64,000 nt of DNA from Closterium sp. Naga37s-1 (Eukaryota; Streptophyta; Zygnematophyceae; Desmidiales; Closteriaceae). Made by a program: the position numbers and the translations under genes. Under the pieces are notes generated by a model. The model did not search any database. It saw nothing but the letters and a program-made list of their open reading frames with translations, and was not told where the DNA came from. Location of the stretch: NCBI GenBank assembly GCA_947471745.1, contig CANJKZ010001041.1, positions 1 through 64,000 on the forward strand. The letters run 5' to 3'. Positions 23,131 through 33,516 of the stretch are shown here, piece after piece (the first letter of the stretch is position 1; each line of letters opens with the position of its first letter).

Positions 23131-26100
23131 CAGCTACAGCAGTGGCAGCAGGGGCAGCAGATACAAGAGATGCAGCAGGCGGTGCAGCAGGCAGTGCAGG
23201 TTCGGGAATGAACTGGTTGCGGTTGGGGATGGAGATGGCAGCGTCGATGTTGTCAGGCAGACCTCTGTGCCGGCCCAGCAGCATCACCAGCACGAGAACC
23301 AGCTTGGACCAAGGACTCCAGACGCCTGAAAGGTGCGATACGGGGAAGGAAGAGAAGCACGATTTGGTTCAGAAGCAGAAGACCCAGCAGCAGCATCAGC
23401 GGCAGCGGCGGCAGCAGCAGCAGCAGCGGTGCCAACAGCAGCACATGCATCTCTCCATGAATGCTCAAAATTCAACCTTTAAACACGACTTTTGGATTGA
23501 CCAAGAAATCAGATTTAGCTGAATCACTGATATGCAACACAAGCACATCTTTATGAATGTTCATCATTTAAACAGTACAACAATTCATCCCCCCTATGAT
23601 CTCCACACCTGCCACTGGCCACCTCCCAAAAGCAACGACAAGCAGGCGTGTGCTCTGAAATTAACAGAAAGGCTGACCAGACAGGGCCCTTCTTAACCTT
23701 GCAACCTGGCAGATCCGAGGTTGCAGCAGAGGAGCCATTCTGGGAAAGTTCTAAAAAGGGGCGCACCAAATACGAGACTATGGGAAATTATAGAAACGGA
23801 AGCAGCAGAGGAGCCACTCTAGGACGCTAAAAGAAGAAGAAGAAGAAATAAATAAAAACCGCGCACCAGAGAAGCTATACGGAGGAGTGACACAGTCAGG
23901 ACCAGCTTCAGGCGGACAGGTGTAGCCCAAGGAAAGGCCCACGTTGCCATATCCACTGCGGGAGAAAAACAAGTGCAAAGGTAAAGGTATGGCGTGTCAG
24001 CATTGGGAGGCCCACATTGCTGTATCCACTGCCAGAAAAGAACACATGCGAGGATGGGTATGTTGGGAGATCTTCAGACATAGTCACCAGAGAGCAGCTG
24101 TGCCCAGGCAAAGGTTACTGCTAAGCCATGACAACAATGGAAAAGGTTCCCATTCGCACGTCCACTGTGAGCCCAAACATATGAACGATTTTCGAGAAAT
24201 TCTAGAAAAATCGCTCACAAGAAGAGCAGCAGTGCGCAGGCAACCACTATTTCTAAGCCATGTCGAAAATGGAAGAGGTTTTTGGCCACTGCAAGCCCAA
24301 GCATACGCAAGGATAGATGGAGGGGCCTCAAGAAAAGCACCCGAGGAGACCGGTTTTGAGGCGCCTAAAAACAGAAAAACACCTGATGAGCAAGACAGGT
24401 TTTGCCGCACGCACCCCTCGCGACGAGTCAAAGAAAGCTTGAACATGAAGGACCATGCGATCTGATGGCGCTGATTGGCTGCTGAACAAGGGTTTCACTT
24501 TTGAGAATTTCTCAAAAGGTTTGACCACAGCATGCATGGATGGATGTGCACATACATGGCTGATGAGCACGATATCGCCGATATCGCTGCACACACAGCT
24601 GAGAATGCGCATAGAATCAGCACCTGATGAAGCGCCTAAAATAAAGCACCTGATGAGCTCGAAGGCGATGCTGAAGATGTTGAAGTTGGAGATGCCGCTG
24701 GGACTTTTGAGTCAAATCAAAAGGTGACTTGACTTTTGAGTCGACTCAAAAGTCAGCTGATGATGCGCCTAGAACAAAGCACCTGATAAGCTCAAAAGCG
24801 ATGTTGAAGATGTTGAAGTTGGCGATGTCGCTGGTGATGTTGGCGCTCTCTACGAGGCAGATCACCAGCAGTGCTATGAAGAGCGATTGAGGGCCTAAGC
24901 TGTTCCTTGATGAAGGCTTGAACACAGCATGTGGGGACTGGGCGCACTCACTCACCTGATGAGCTCAAAGGCAATGTTGAAAATGTTGAAGTTGGCGATG
25001 TCGCTGGTGATGTTGGCGCTCTCTATAAGGCATATGACCAGCAGTGCTATGAAGAGCAACGCCGAATCCCGCAGAAGCAGCCCTCTGCCCTGGGTGAACA
25101 CCCCGTGATCCAGCACTCCCCCCTGCATGGATAGTTGAGGGAAGACAAGTGAGCTGCATCAGAACACCGTTTACAGGGTCAACACCCCGTGATCCAGCAC
25201 TCCCCCCTGCATAGATAGTTGAGGGGAGAGACACATGGGAGGTGATTTATGAGGCCAACTGAATCATAAGCCGTTTACAGAGCCAATCATTCAGCAGCAC
25301 ACCCCCCTGCATGACTTGTGTCACGCCAAGTGATACGCCAAGTGATACGCCAAGTGATGTGCCAAGTGATGTGCCATGTTATGCCATGACAAGCGAGGAG
25401 GGATGAGAGTGGCATGGATGGTGGGCGGTGAAGGATGGAAAAGCCCAGTTGTTTCTCAAGAATGAAAAGAAAAAAAATACACACACAACAAACTTTAATG
25501 AGCATCTCGGCCCTCACAGGTTACCTCAGGCCCTCACAGATGTAATGTATGTAACCCCATACTACCTTCACAGATGTAATGTAACCCCATACTACCCTCA
25601 CGGATGTAATGTAAACTTGCCAGCAGCTCTTCCCAGAACACCCCAATGTCCTCATCGTCATACACCTCCCTCTGCTCCCTTGACGTCTGCCTCGTCCCCT
25701 ACACCCCTCCCCATCCCCCACACCCCTCCCCATCCCACAAGTTCTCACTCATTCGCAGGGACTTGGAACAGAACTTGCCTGCAGGTCTTCCCAGAACACC
25801 CCGATATCCTCATCGTCATACACCTCCCTCTGCTCCCTCGATGTCTGCCTCGTCAGGTACAGAGGATACACAGCCACGTACCTGCTCACGTTCGAGAGAG
25901 CAGCAGGGAATGGAATGGAAGGGCGGGCGGTTGTGGGGATGGAAAGGAGGGCGGTTGTGAGATTGGATTGGAATGGAATGAAATGGAATGGAATGGGGGC
26001 TGGGTGTTTTTTAGAATTTTCAGAAACTCCATGCGAAGCCAGAGTTGGTAATGATATTTTTTTGTGCAATGGATTCATGGCCACACACCTGAGCAGAGTT

Positions 26101-29100
26101 TGGAAGGGAGGCTGGGATATGTAAGGGAGGGTGATGTCCCATGCACTCTCACACCATGCCCCTTGCACTCTCACACCATGCCCCTTGCACTCTCACACCA
26201 TGCCCTTCACACCATGCCCCAAGCACTCTCACACCATGCCCCTTGCACTCACACCATGCACTCACATCATGCCCAGGTATAGCAGCAGCATGGGGGGGCG
26301 CAGGAGGCCGATGGCAATTACGTTGAATCCCGCGTTGCGTGTGCTCACAGATTGGAAATATCCTGCCAGTACCTTGGTCCCGCCTGGCATGCGCACACAC
26401 ACAAACACAAAGGGTAGAGGGGGAGAAGAGTGGAGAAACTGTGTTTGAGGTGCCTCAAAAAGCATTGCGTGTGCTCACAGATTGGAAATATCCAGCCAAT
26501 ATCCACCTGGCATGCACTCACACACAACCATGAGGTGGGGGGAATGTGGAGTAACATTGTGTGTGGGGTTTTGTTTTGTTTTTTGTTTTTTTTTTGGGCA
26601 GACAAAGCCCCCACCAAAAGGAAGAATTGCTCTCTTCCCAGACACATCCTCAGGAAATACGTACGTAATCCTTGTTTGTTGGTCTTTAGGTGACTTTTGA
26701 GTCGACGCAAAAGTTCCCTCAGGAAGACAAATCCTCTGGGAATATATACGTAATCCTTGTTTGTTGGTCTTTTTCGCATACCCGCAGTCCACATGCAACT
26801 CACTGGTGAAGCCGTCAATGGCAGGTGAGGTCCAGTCAGTGGCACAGAAGAAGACAAACTCCGTGAGATTGAACACGAGCACTGTTAGCACGAGCATCAC
26901 GGTGGAGCGCGGTGGGAAGAGGTGCGTGTAGCACTTGCGCGGGTGCACGAGAAGGTAGGAGTAGACGAACTGAGGGGCACGGGGTGAGGGGGGCGAAAAT
27001 CACTTGTCAATACAAGAAGAACCCAGTTTAATGAGTCTGCTTTTGAAGCACCTCAAGAGAGGTGCGTGTAGCACTTGCGCGGGCGCAAAAGAAGGTACGA
27101 GTAGACAAACTGCCGGCCAGGGCAAAGGGTGAGAGAGGGTTGCAGACACTTCTCAATGTAAGAAACGCCGACTGCAATGAGTCTGCTTTTGAGTCACCTC
27201 AGAAGAGGTGCTAATGGCATTTGTGCGCCTGTAAGATGAGATGCGGTAGGTAGGTGTGGACAAACTGAAGGGGTAAACAATGTAGGTGTGGGGGTAGCAG
27301 ATAGATTTTTCAAAATAGGAACCCTGCGGTGTAAGAGACTGTTTTCACATGACCTCAACAGGGGTGCACGCAGTGTGTGTGCAAATGCAGGAGAGCGTGA
27401 GTAGATGTTCTGAGGGATCACAGTGCAGGATGGTACAGTAGAAGAAGAAAAAAGGAGGTTGTTTTCTAGAATTGATGTGCAACCTCAAAAACAACCTGCA
27501 GGATGGTACAGTAGAAGAAGAAAAAAAGGATTGCCAAGTGTGCGTGCAGTGCAACACAGGGAGGGAGGGAGCCAGGAACAAGAAGAGAGGTGACCGGAGA
27601 GCGGTGGGGGACCTAGTGCGAAAACGGCAACCATGCGAAGGGAAAGACGGGTAAGGGTGCAGTCATTAGCCATCTACGAGACCGGTGTGGTGCGGTGCAG
27701 AAGTTCCCTCTTAGAGTGATCAAATTCAAGAGGGTGCAGTGCGGTGCGGTGCAGGCCTTACCCTTTTCTCTCCTCGTGAGAAGTGCCGGAGCAGAAGCAG
27801 GAGGGCTCGCAGCGTGGGCGGGTACATGGTATTGCCAATGAGAATGAAGACCGACGTGACGATGACCAGAGCTGGGGCCCTCACGAACCCCATTAGGTTA
27901 TCGTTCAGCAGTGCCGCCCCTGTGTTGGAAAACGTCGACATAGCCTGTGCGGGAAGGAGGAGGGAAGCATGGGGGCCGAGGGGTCCATTTTTAAGGCGTC
28001 TCAAAATTAGGTTATCGTTGAGCAGTGCTGCCCCTGTGTTGAAAAACGTTGAAATCGCCTGTGGGGGGGGGGAGGGGGAGGGAGAAAGCATGGGGGCCGA
28101 GGGAGGGACAAGTGAGGGTAGATGGAGGGGGGATGACATGAAAGGTGAGTGAGTGACCGGGGAAACAGCTGCCTGGGATGGAAGGCGGCTGACTGGCAAG
28201 AAGGGCAGCTGACTGACGTGGAATGCACAGAAGAAGACGCTGTTGACGTTGCTGGCCTGCAGAGTTGCCTTGGCGTCTGTTTTTGAGGCGCCTCAAAAAC
28301 TGACTGACATGGAATGCGACTGACTGACATGGAATGCGACTGACTGACATGGAATGCGACTGACTGACATGGAATGCGACTGACTGACATGGAATGCAGC
28401 TGACTAGCATGGAAGGCGGCTGACTGGCAAGAAGGGCAGCTGACTGACATGGAAGGCACAGAAGAAGACGCTGTTGACGCTGTTGGCCTGCAGATTTGCC
28501 TTGGCGGAGGCAGAGATGCTAACGATGAGCAGCAGCAGCAGGAAGGCGGTGAGCAGCGATGTGGCGAGGAATGTGGGTACCAGCCAGCTTAATGTCTCCA
28601 GGGCCCTTGATAGGGATAGGGACGGGGGGATGAGGATGGGGATGGGGATGGGGATGGGGATGGGGATGGGGATGGGGATGGGGATGGGGATGGGGATGGG
28701 GATGGGGATGGGGATTGGGATGGGGATGGGGATGGGGATTGGGATGGGATAGGGATAGGGGGATGGGGATGGGGATGGGGATGGGGATGGGGATGGGGAT
28801 GGGGGTGGGGATGGGGATGGGGATGGGATAGGGTGGGGATGGGGGGAAGGGGATGGGATGCGGATGGGGATGGGAATGGAGATGGGGATGGGGATGAGGA
28901 TGGAAATGGGGATGGGGATGTGCAAGTGTATGTGCATGTGCATGTGCAAGTACATGTGCAAGTACATGTGCAAGTACATGTGCATGCATGGGCAATGTGC
29001 AAGTGCAGGTTCCACATCGAAAGGGGGGCATTGCAGAGCAGATGGCACAGAGAGAGGGCACATAGCATGGAACGTGGCACATGGCACGTGGCACATGGCA

Positions 29101-31771
29101 CATGGCACGTGGCAGAGATGGCACATGGCACATTGCAAATTGCACATGGCATGTCGCACATGGCACATGCAATGCACAAGAAAATCATTTCAAAAATGAG
29201 ATTTTTCGAAAGAGGCCCATCAGAGAACAACAGCAGGGCAGAACAGTGGTGCGGGCAAGTGAGCTATGAGGAGGGCCCACCTGAGCCACAAGGAGGGGAG
29301 GGAGGGCTCACCTGAGCCACAAGGAGGGGAGGGAGGGCTCACCTGAGCTCGAGGAATCTGAGTTCACTTGGCTGTGCTGCCGTCAGCCATTCATCCACCA
29401 TTGCATCCGCGTAACCATCAGCAAACCCGTAACCATCAGCATCAGCGAAATCCAGATCCCCCCCAAGGCTTGTGCCGGTCACACTGCTTTCACGGCTCAA
29501 CCTCCCGCTCCTCCTCTGCCTTGCCCTGTGCTCCAGACCCCCCAGGAATGGCAAGAATGCGGGGGCGTGTGGTAGGGAGTGTGCTCTTAACGCGGATTGG
29601 TTGAGAGATGCAGCACGAGTTAGCCTTGAGGTGAACAGGTCAAGGGAGGAGCGCCTTGTAGCTGCCGCCTCCTGCTCCTCCTCCTGCGGCTGCTGCTGCT
29701 GCTGTGCTCTAAGCGCCTCAAGCGCCAATTGGAGGCGCTGCCCTTCAATCCTAGCCGTTTCCCCGGCCCAAGTCATCGAGCTCATCCCCACAGCCCCCTC
29801 TGCCTCCACCCCTCTGCCTCCACCCCGCCGGCGCAACCCACCGCGTGTCACCCATCCCTCCTCCACATCCGTCCCCCGTCTGGCGCCACGCCCTTCGCCC
29901 TCACCAGCACCTGGAGTCAAGGGGTGCCGCCCTTCTCTTGCCTCCTCCAGGAGTTTCTCCAGGAGAGTTGTCAGGCCTAAGGGCCTTCGGCCCGTGGGAG
30001 CTGCTGATTCTTGAGGCGCCTCAAAAGTTGTCAGGCCTAAGGGCCTTCGGACCACAGGCGCTGCTGCTGCTATTGCTGCTGTTGTTGCATCTGCTGCTGC
30101 TGTTGCTGCATCTGCTGCATTTGCTGCTGTAGCTGTTCCTGCCGCTGCTGCTGCACCAGAAGCTGCAGCCACAGAGGCCACATGGGACTCGCCTGCTGGA
30201 GCGACAGTGCCTGCAGTGGCAGCAGGTATCTCAAGGGAGGGGGCGGGCGAGGAAGAGACAAGAGGGGGAATGCAGGCAGATGAGGTACTTTCTTCTCCTC
30301 CGCTTAAGCTAGCAGCAGCAGCCGCAGCAGCAGCAGCAGAAGGGTATGCAGTGGGGTCACTGGCGATAGGATATGCTGGGCCTGTTTCAACGTCAGCAAA
30401 ACCATCTCCTCCCCCCTCTTCCCCCCCAGCATGCACTCTACTCCCCTGCAGCTGCCCCAGCACTCTCAACCCGCCTCCTCCACTGCCTCCCTGCCTTCCC
30501 TTGCTGCTGCCACTGTCACTGCTGCCCCTGCTACCCCTGCTGCCCTTGCCGCTGCTGCAGACGCTCTTGGGACTCGCAGCAGCTGGAGCTGCAGGGGGCA
30601 GACCTACAGACCAGGCTCCGTTGTTCCCTGATATGTTTTCTCCTCCTCCATCTCCTCCTTCTCCTCCTCCTCCTCCTCCGCCCCCTGCACCATGCGGCGC
30701 TGCCTGAGAGGCGGAGGCTGCAGTGTCAGAGGCCCTGGGGTCGTAGCTGGAGGGTAAGTCGGAGGGGTGGGTCTGGAGCAGGCCAGCGCAGGCGAGATGG
30801 CGGTGGAAGTAGTAACGGCGCACCAAGACTGGCACCAGGGACGTCACCACCTGGCAAGCCACAGAGAGAGAGAAAGAGATGGCAGTCAAGCTTTGAGACG
30901 TCTCCAAACTCGATTTATGGCAGGCTGGCGTGGGCGAGATGGCGGTGGAAGTAGTAACGGCGCACCAAGACCGGCACCAGGGACGTCACCACCTGGCACA
31001 CACAGAGAGAGATGGGAGCCATTTTTTAAGTCAATTTTTAGAATCGTAAGAAATGACTCCAATGTGGCGCAGCAGGACAGGCACCAGGGCTGTCAGCACC
31101 TGTCAGCATGGCATGGCGTGGCATGGCATGGCATGGCGTGTGGCATGGCGTGGCATGGCATGGCATGGCATGGCGTGTGGCATGGCGTGGCATGGCATGG
31201 CATGGCGTGTGGCATGGCGTGGGGCCTGATTGAGAGCATGTACCAGTGAGGGTTTCATTCACCATGCGATTACTGGTTACCACCACGTCATTGTTTCTTT
31301 CTAACCACGCACCTGGGAGCCCATGAACATGAGGAGAAGGCGAGCAACGTTGGTGCCATCAGTGAAAACCCCCACATCCACGGTGATGAGTCCCGCCAGG
31401 CACACACACGACGTCACATTGAAGAGAGCGTCTATGAAGCTGATTTTCCCTGCTGGCCCGCTCGGCGCCACGCAGAAGACGAGCGTAAAAGCGAGGATGA
31501 CTATAACGAAGCACAGCATGTGCAGCCGGTAGAAGGTCACGCGCCGCTTGAGCCACGCGGGAAGAGCCACGCCGCGCATCAGCGGCGGTGGTGCGACGGC
31601 GCGCCAGGCTGAGATTGCCATGGAAACAGCAGCTCCAGCAGCAGCAGCAACTACCACTAGTTGTAGCACTAGGAGCCTCAAAAACAGGAGCACGGGTACT
31701 GCTGGTAGTAGTACCGCTAGAGCGTCACAACGAACAGCAGCGAGATAATCAATAACTTGCTGGAACGACAC
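23051..31771 (-). CDS. HKT/Trk-type K+/Na+ transporter, 10 exons
   Basis: Membrane cation transporter of four M1-P-M2 units. Exons (minus order): 31313-31771, 29343-30850, 28449-28605, 27762-27944, 26804-26969, 26266-26383, 25779-25881, 24956-25122, 23867-23955, 23051-23325; every junction keeps phase. P-loops: NVTSCVCLAGLITVDVGVF (P1), STFSNTGAALLNDN (P2), FQSVSTRNAGFNVI (P3), SGYGNVGLSLGYTC (P4), each with Gly at the filter position, which in this family goes with K+ permeability. The C terminus has VMLLGRHRGLPDNIDAAI, typical of HKT/Trk. The second exon adds a cytoplasmic loop of about 500 residues rich in Ala, Gly and Ser between units 1 and 2, a fungal-Trk-like layout. The start codon is not certain (31771 is GTG). 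The donor at 25778 is GC. Nearly every exon has partial copies next to it. Confidence 0.88.
24640..25080 (-). repeat. Copies of HKT exon 8 with palindromes at the junction
   Basis: The intact exon is 24956-25122. A copy at about 24778-24880 keeps the 3' part (LLVICLVESANITSDIANFN) and donor; another remnant is at about 24655-24705. Between these two lies a perfect palindrome centred on GTCGAC (24731-24754) preceded by a partial one (TTTTGAGTCAAATCAAAAG). Confidence 0.85.
24731..24754. repeat. Perfect 24-bp palindrome centred on GTCGAC
   Basis: Core TTTTGAGTCGACTCAAAA with GAC/GTC flanks, the longest perfect member of the family with this centre. A relative with a different centre, CTTTTGAGAATTTCTCAAAAG type, is at 24498-24518, and TTTTGAGGCGCCTAAAA is at 24354-24370. 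Confidence 0.95.
25316..25380 (-). repeat. 11-bp repeats in HKT intron
   Basis: GTGATACGCCA / GTGATGTGCCA units, five to six copies. On either side (about 25100 and 25190) AACACCCCGTGATCCAGCAC is repeated, a copy of the exon 8 start. Confidence 0.8.
26130..26280 (-). repeat. 22-bp minisatellite at HKT exon 6 donor
   Basis: Units of ACACCATGCCCCTTGCACTC (plus two bases) immediately 3' of the exon 6 donor. The plus-strand ATGCC blocks look copied from the exon edge (CATCATGCCCAGG). Confidence 0.8.
26444..26518 (-). pseudogene. Truncated copy of HKT exon 6 ending at a palindrome
   Basis: Acceptor CATGCCAG and the first coding bases (WIFPI in one frame; the intact counterpart reads LAGYFQSVSTRN) as far as CACACGCAATG. 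The palindrome TTTGAGGTGCCTCAAA (26444-26459) replaces the rest. Confidence 0.85.
26693..26714. repeat. Palindrome ACTTTTGAGTCGACGCAAAA
   Basis: One-mismatch member of the family between two copies of a block (CGTAATCCTTGTTTGTTGGT at about 26664-26683 and 26750-26769). Confidence 0.85.
27040..27420 (-). pseudogene. Three truncated copies of HKT exon 5
   Basis: Each keeps an acceptor and the start of the exon (FVYSYLLVHPRKCYTHL in the intact copy at 26804-26969), then breaks at the same base, CACCTCTT. Two end in the palindromes 27040-27059 (TTTTGAAGCACCTCAAGA) and 27186-27205 (TTTTGAGTCACCTCAGAA). The third, near 27345, ends in a decayed version. Divergence increases away from the intact exon. 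Confidence 0.85.
27988..28059 (-). pseudogene. Truncated copy of HKT exon 4 ending at a palindrome
   Basis: AISTFFNTGAALLNDNL with acceptor at 28059, cut after ATAACCTAA by TTTTTAAGGCGTCTCAAAA (27988-28006). The intact exon is 27762-27944. Confidence 0.9.
28279..28440 (-). repeat. Perfect palindrome plus 20-bp tandem repeats 3' of HKT exon 3
   Basis: 28279-28300 is a perfect 22-bp palindrome with core TTTTGAGGCGCCTCAAAA. Next to it are five to six copies of GACTGACATGGAATGC(GACT), which look like reiterations of the exon 3 donor (CAT/GTCAGTCAG on the minus strand). A 5'-truncated exon 3 copy lies at about 28218-28260. Confidence 0.9.
28618..29165. repeat. GGGGAT hexamer array and CATGTGCAAGTA repeats
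   Basis: About 45 units of GGGGAT (28618-28925), then CATGTGCAAGTA units (to about 29000) and GGCACATGGCAC units (29070-29165), all inside the HKT intron between exons 2 and 3. Confidence 0.95.
29967..30050 (-). repeat. In-exon duplication with palindrome between copies (HKT)
   Basis: GTTGTCAGGCCTAAGGGCCT followed by TCGG occurs at 29967-29990 and again at 30027-30050, with TCTTGAGGCGCCTCAAAAG (30009-30027) between. It lies inside the long second coding exon and stays in frame, adding FEAPQ plus a repeat of RRPLGLTT to the protein. Confidence 0.95.
30892..31105 (-). pseudogene. Truncated upstream copies of HKT exon 2 start
   Basis: Copies at 30909-30989 and about 31054-31100 repeat the acceptor and VVTSLVPVLVRRYYFHRHL. 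The nearer one ends at TTTGAGACGTCTCCAAA (30892-30908). Confidence 0.9.
31100..31225. repeat. GGCATGGCAT / GGCGTGTGGCAT repeats
   Basis: Imperfect 5- and 10-bp units in the first HKT intron. No coding meaning. Confidence 0.95.
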
Positions 31772-32964
31772 GGAAACGTGAATGGTGGAGGCTCTGCCGT
31801 CCAGAGCAAACGTGCTCGCTCATTGATCCTCCCGGGTGTGTCATGCGAGGAGAGGAGACGTTTGAGTCGACTCAAAAGTCGCCTCATAAAAGAAGTACAA
31901 GCGTAGCGGCTGTGGGCAGGTCGTACGTTTACAGCTCATCATTCGTGGCTGAGCTTCACGGTTTTGCACTGTGACGCAACGAATTAGACCGCAAAGAACG
32001 TACACGAGACGTACGAATTACACCCCGTCATTGAGCCTCAGATTGGTGAGTTCTGGCGGGTGGAGAGGAGAGGAGGGAGAGAGCGCGGCGACTCTGAGAC
32101 AGCGGAGACAGTGAGCAGAACGATACTGGAGAGGAGAGAGATGCTCTCGCGACAATCGATGGTTTGCGGGGACGCGGGCCGCGGCCGCGTGAACGACTCG
32201 TTTCGGCAAGGTCACGAACAAAAAAATCGCAACCTGTCTTGTGAGCATGACTCGTGTGATGAAGCAATTTTCGATGTGCCTGAAAAGGCGACGACATTTC
32301 GGCCATCCTCTTGGCTGACGATTACCATGGTGTCGGTATTCCCCTCCTTACTACAATCACACGGTTCGGGACACCATTCTCGCCGTACAGAGTGTTACTT
32401 AGGCGAATATGTTGTACACCGAATAATTTCGACGTGATTCCGCCCGCAAACGGGTAGTTATGGAGCCAAATCCGCATGCTAACAGCAGGAAGTCCCTGTG
32501 CCTCACTGAGGGAGGGCCTTGCGGCGAAGCTCGTGCATGCCGTGCTCGCTTGGTTTGAGCAGCAGTTGCATCGCTGAAGATGTATTCCCAATGGTGGCTC
32601 ACGTCCCGCACATAGCGGGTCTTGACTCTAGGAACAGAGTGGATGGCTCTCATTGGACATTTCGGATAAAGTATAAACGGGAAAAGTGTAAATTATAAAT
32701 CTTATCAAGGAGAACACTTTAATATAGCCAAATTAACTTATCAAACTACTGTATAGACCCACACAAATTGGCTTCTCAAAATGAGTGCTTCAAAGCTTTC
32801 GTAACTTCAGAATGTGCAATAACTGTAGGAAACAACGTCCCCTAATGCACATGACTCAGATAGGGTCACTTATGTTACTTAGTAAAACATGAAATGCCAC
32901 TGTGCACTCCTGACAGTAGCAATCGAAGCATGCAGTGCTGAGGCTGGAGACGAAAAGGCATAAT
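31772..32964. other. Upstream region of the HKT gene
   Basis: It contains TTTGAGTCGACTCAAA at 31861-31876. No convincing gene; probably promoter and 5' UTR of the minus-strand transporter, then intergenic DNA up to copia C. Confidence 0.5.
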
Positions 32965-33422
32965 TGTTGGAGTATGAAAGGAATCGAGTTAGCATTCCTG
33001 TAGGTGCAGCTGTATCGCACCCGTCACTTTCGAAGCAGCGTATCGGATCAGCCTGTAACATGGGCAGGAAGGTCAACAATCGCAAAGTCAACTGTCGCGA
33101 CTGTTGACCATCTCGACCGATTGACTCACCATCGACGAATGGCAACAGGCGTAACCGTCTGTACGGTTACACGCAGCGACTCGGTAACAAGCAAGAAGAG
33201 CAATAGTCAGTCACTGTAGAATTGCCTGTAAAACAGTTAGAATAAGGGAATGTAGCCCTCAAAGTACATGGCTAGATATGATTATTATTTAGATATGGCT
33301 TAATCTATGCTTTAATCAACTTTGTCATTTACATCCACTATGCACAAGGTTCTTACAACAAGTCTTCTGCTACCAACTCTCTAAGGCAATTCTTATCCTA
33401 TCCAAGGATCCTTTCTCTAACA
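32965..33422 (+). repeat. 5' LTR of copia C
   Basis: 458 bp. It differs from the 3' LTR by scattered substitutions and an indel cluster near 33285-33305. Confidence 0.92.
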
Positions 33423-33516
33423 TGGTATGAGAGCTAGATTGGATTATAGGAACTGCTAAAGGTCTTCAACAAGACAACTTCTACTATAACTTATCCTTAC
33501 CTCAAGGGCACGCAAC

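Noticed and set aside
28618-28925. GGGGAT array as an interstitial telomere
   Set aside because: The unit is GGGGAT, not TTTAGGG or another known plant telomere repeat, and it decays into related purine repeats inside an intron.
28404-29230. Pro-Ile-Pro-Ile and His-Pro frames on the minus strand
   Set aside because: They translate the GGGGAT and CATGTG microsatellites in an HKT intron.
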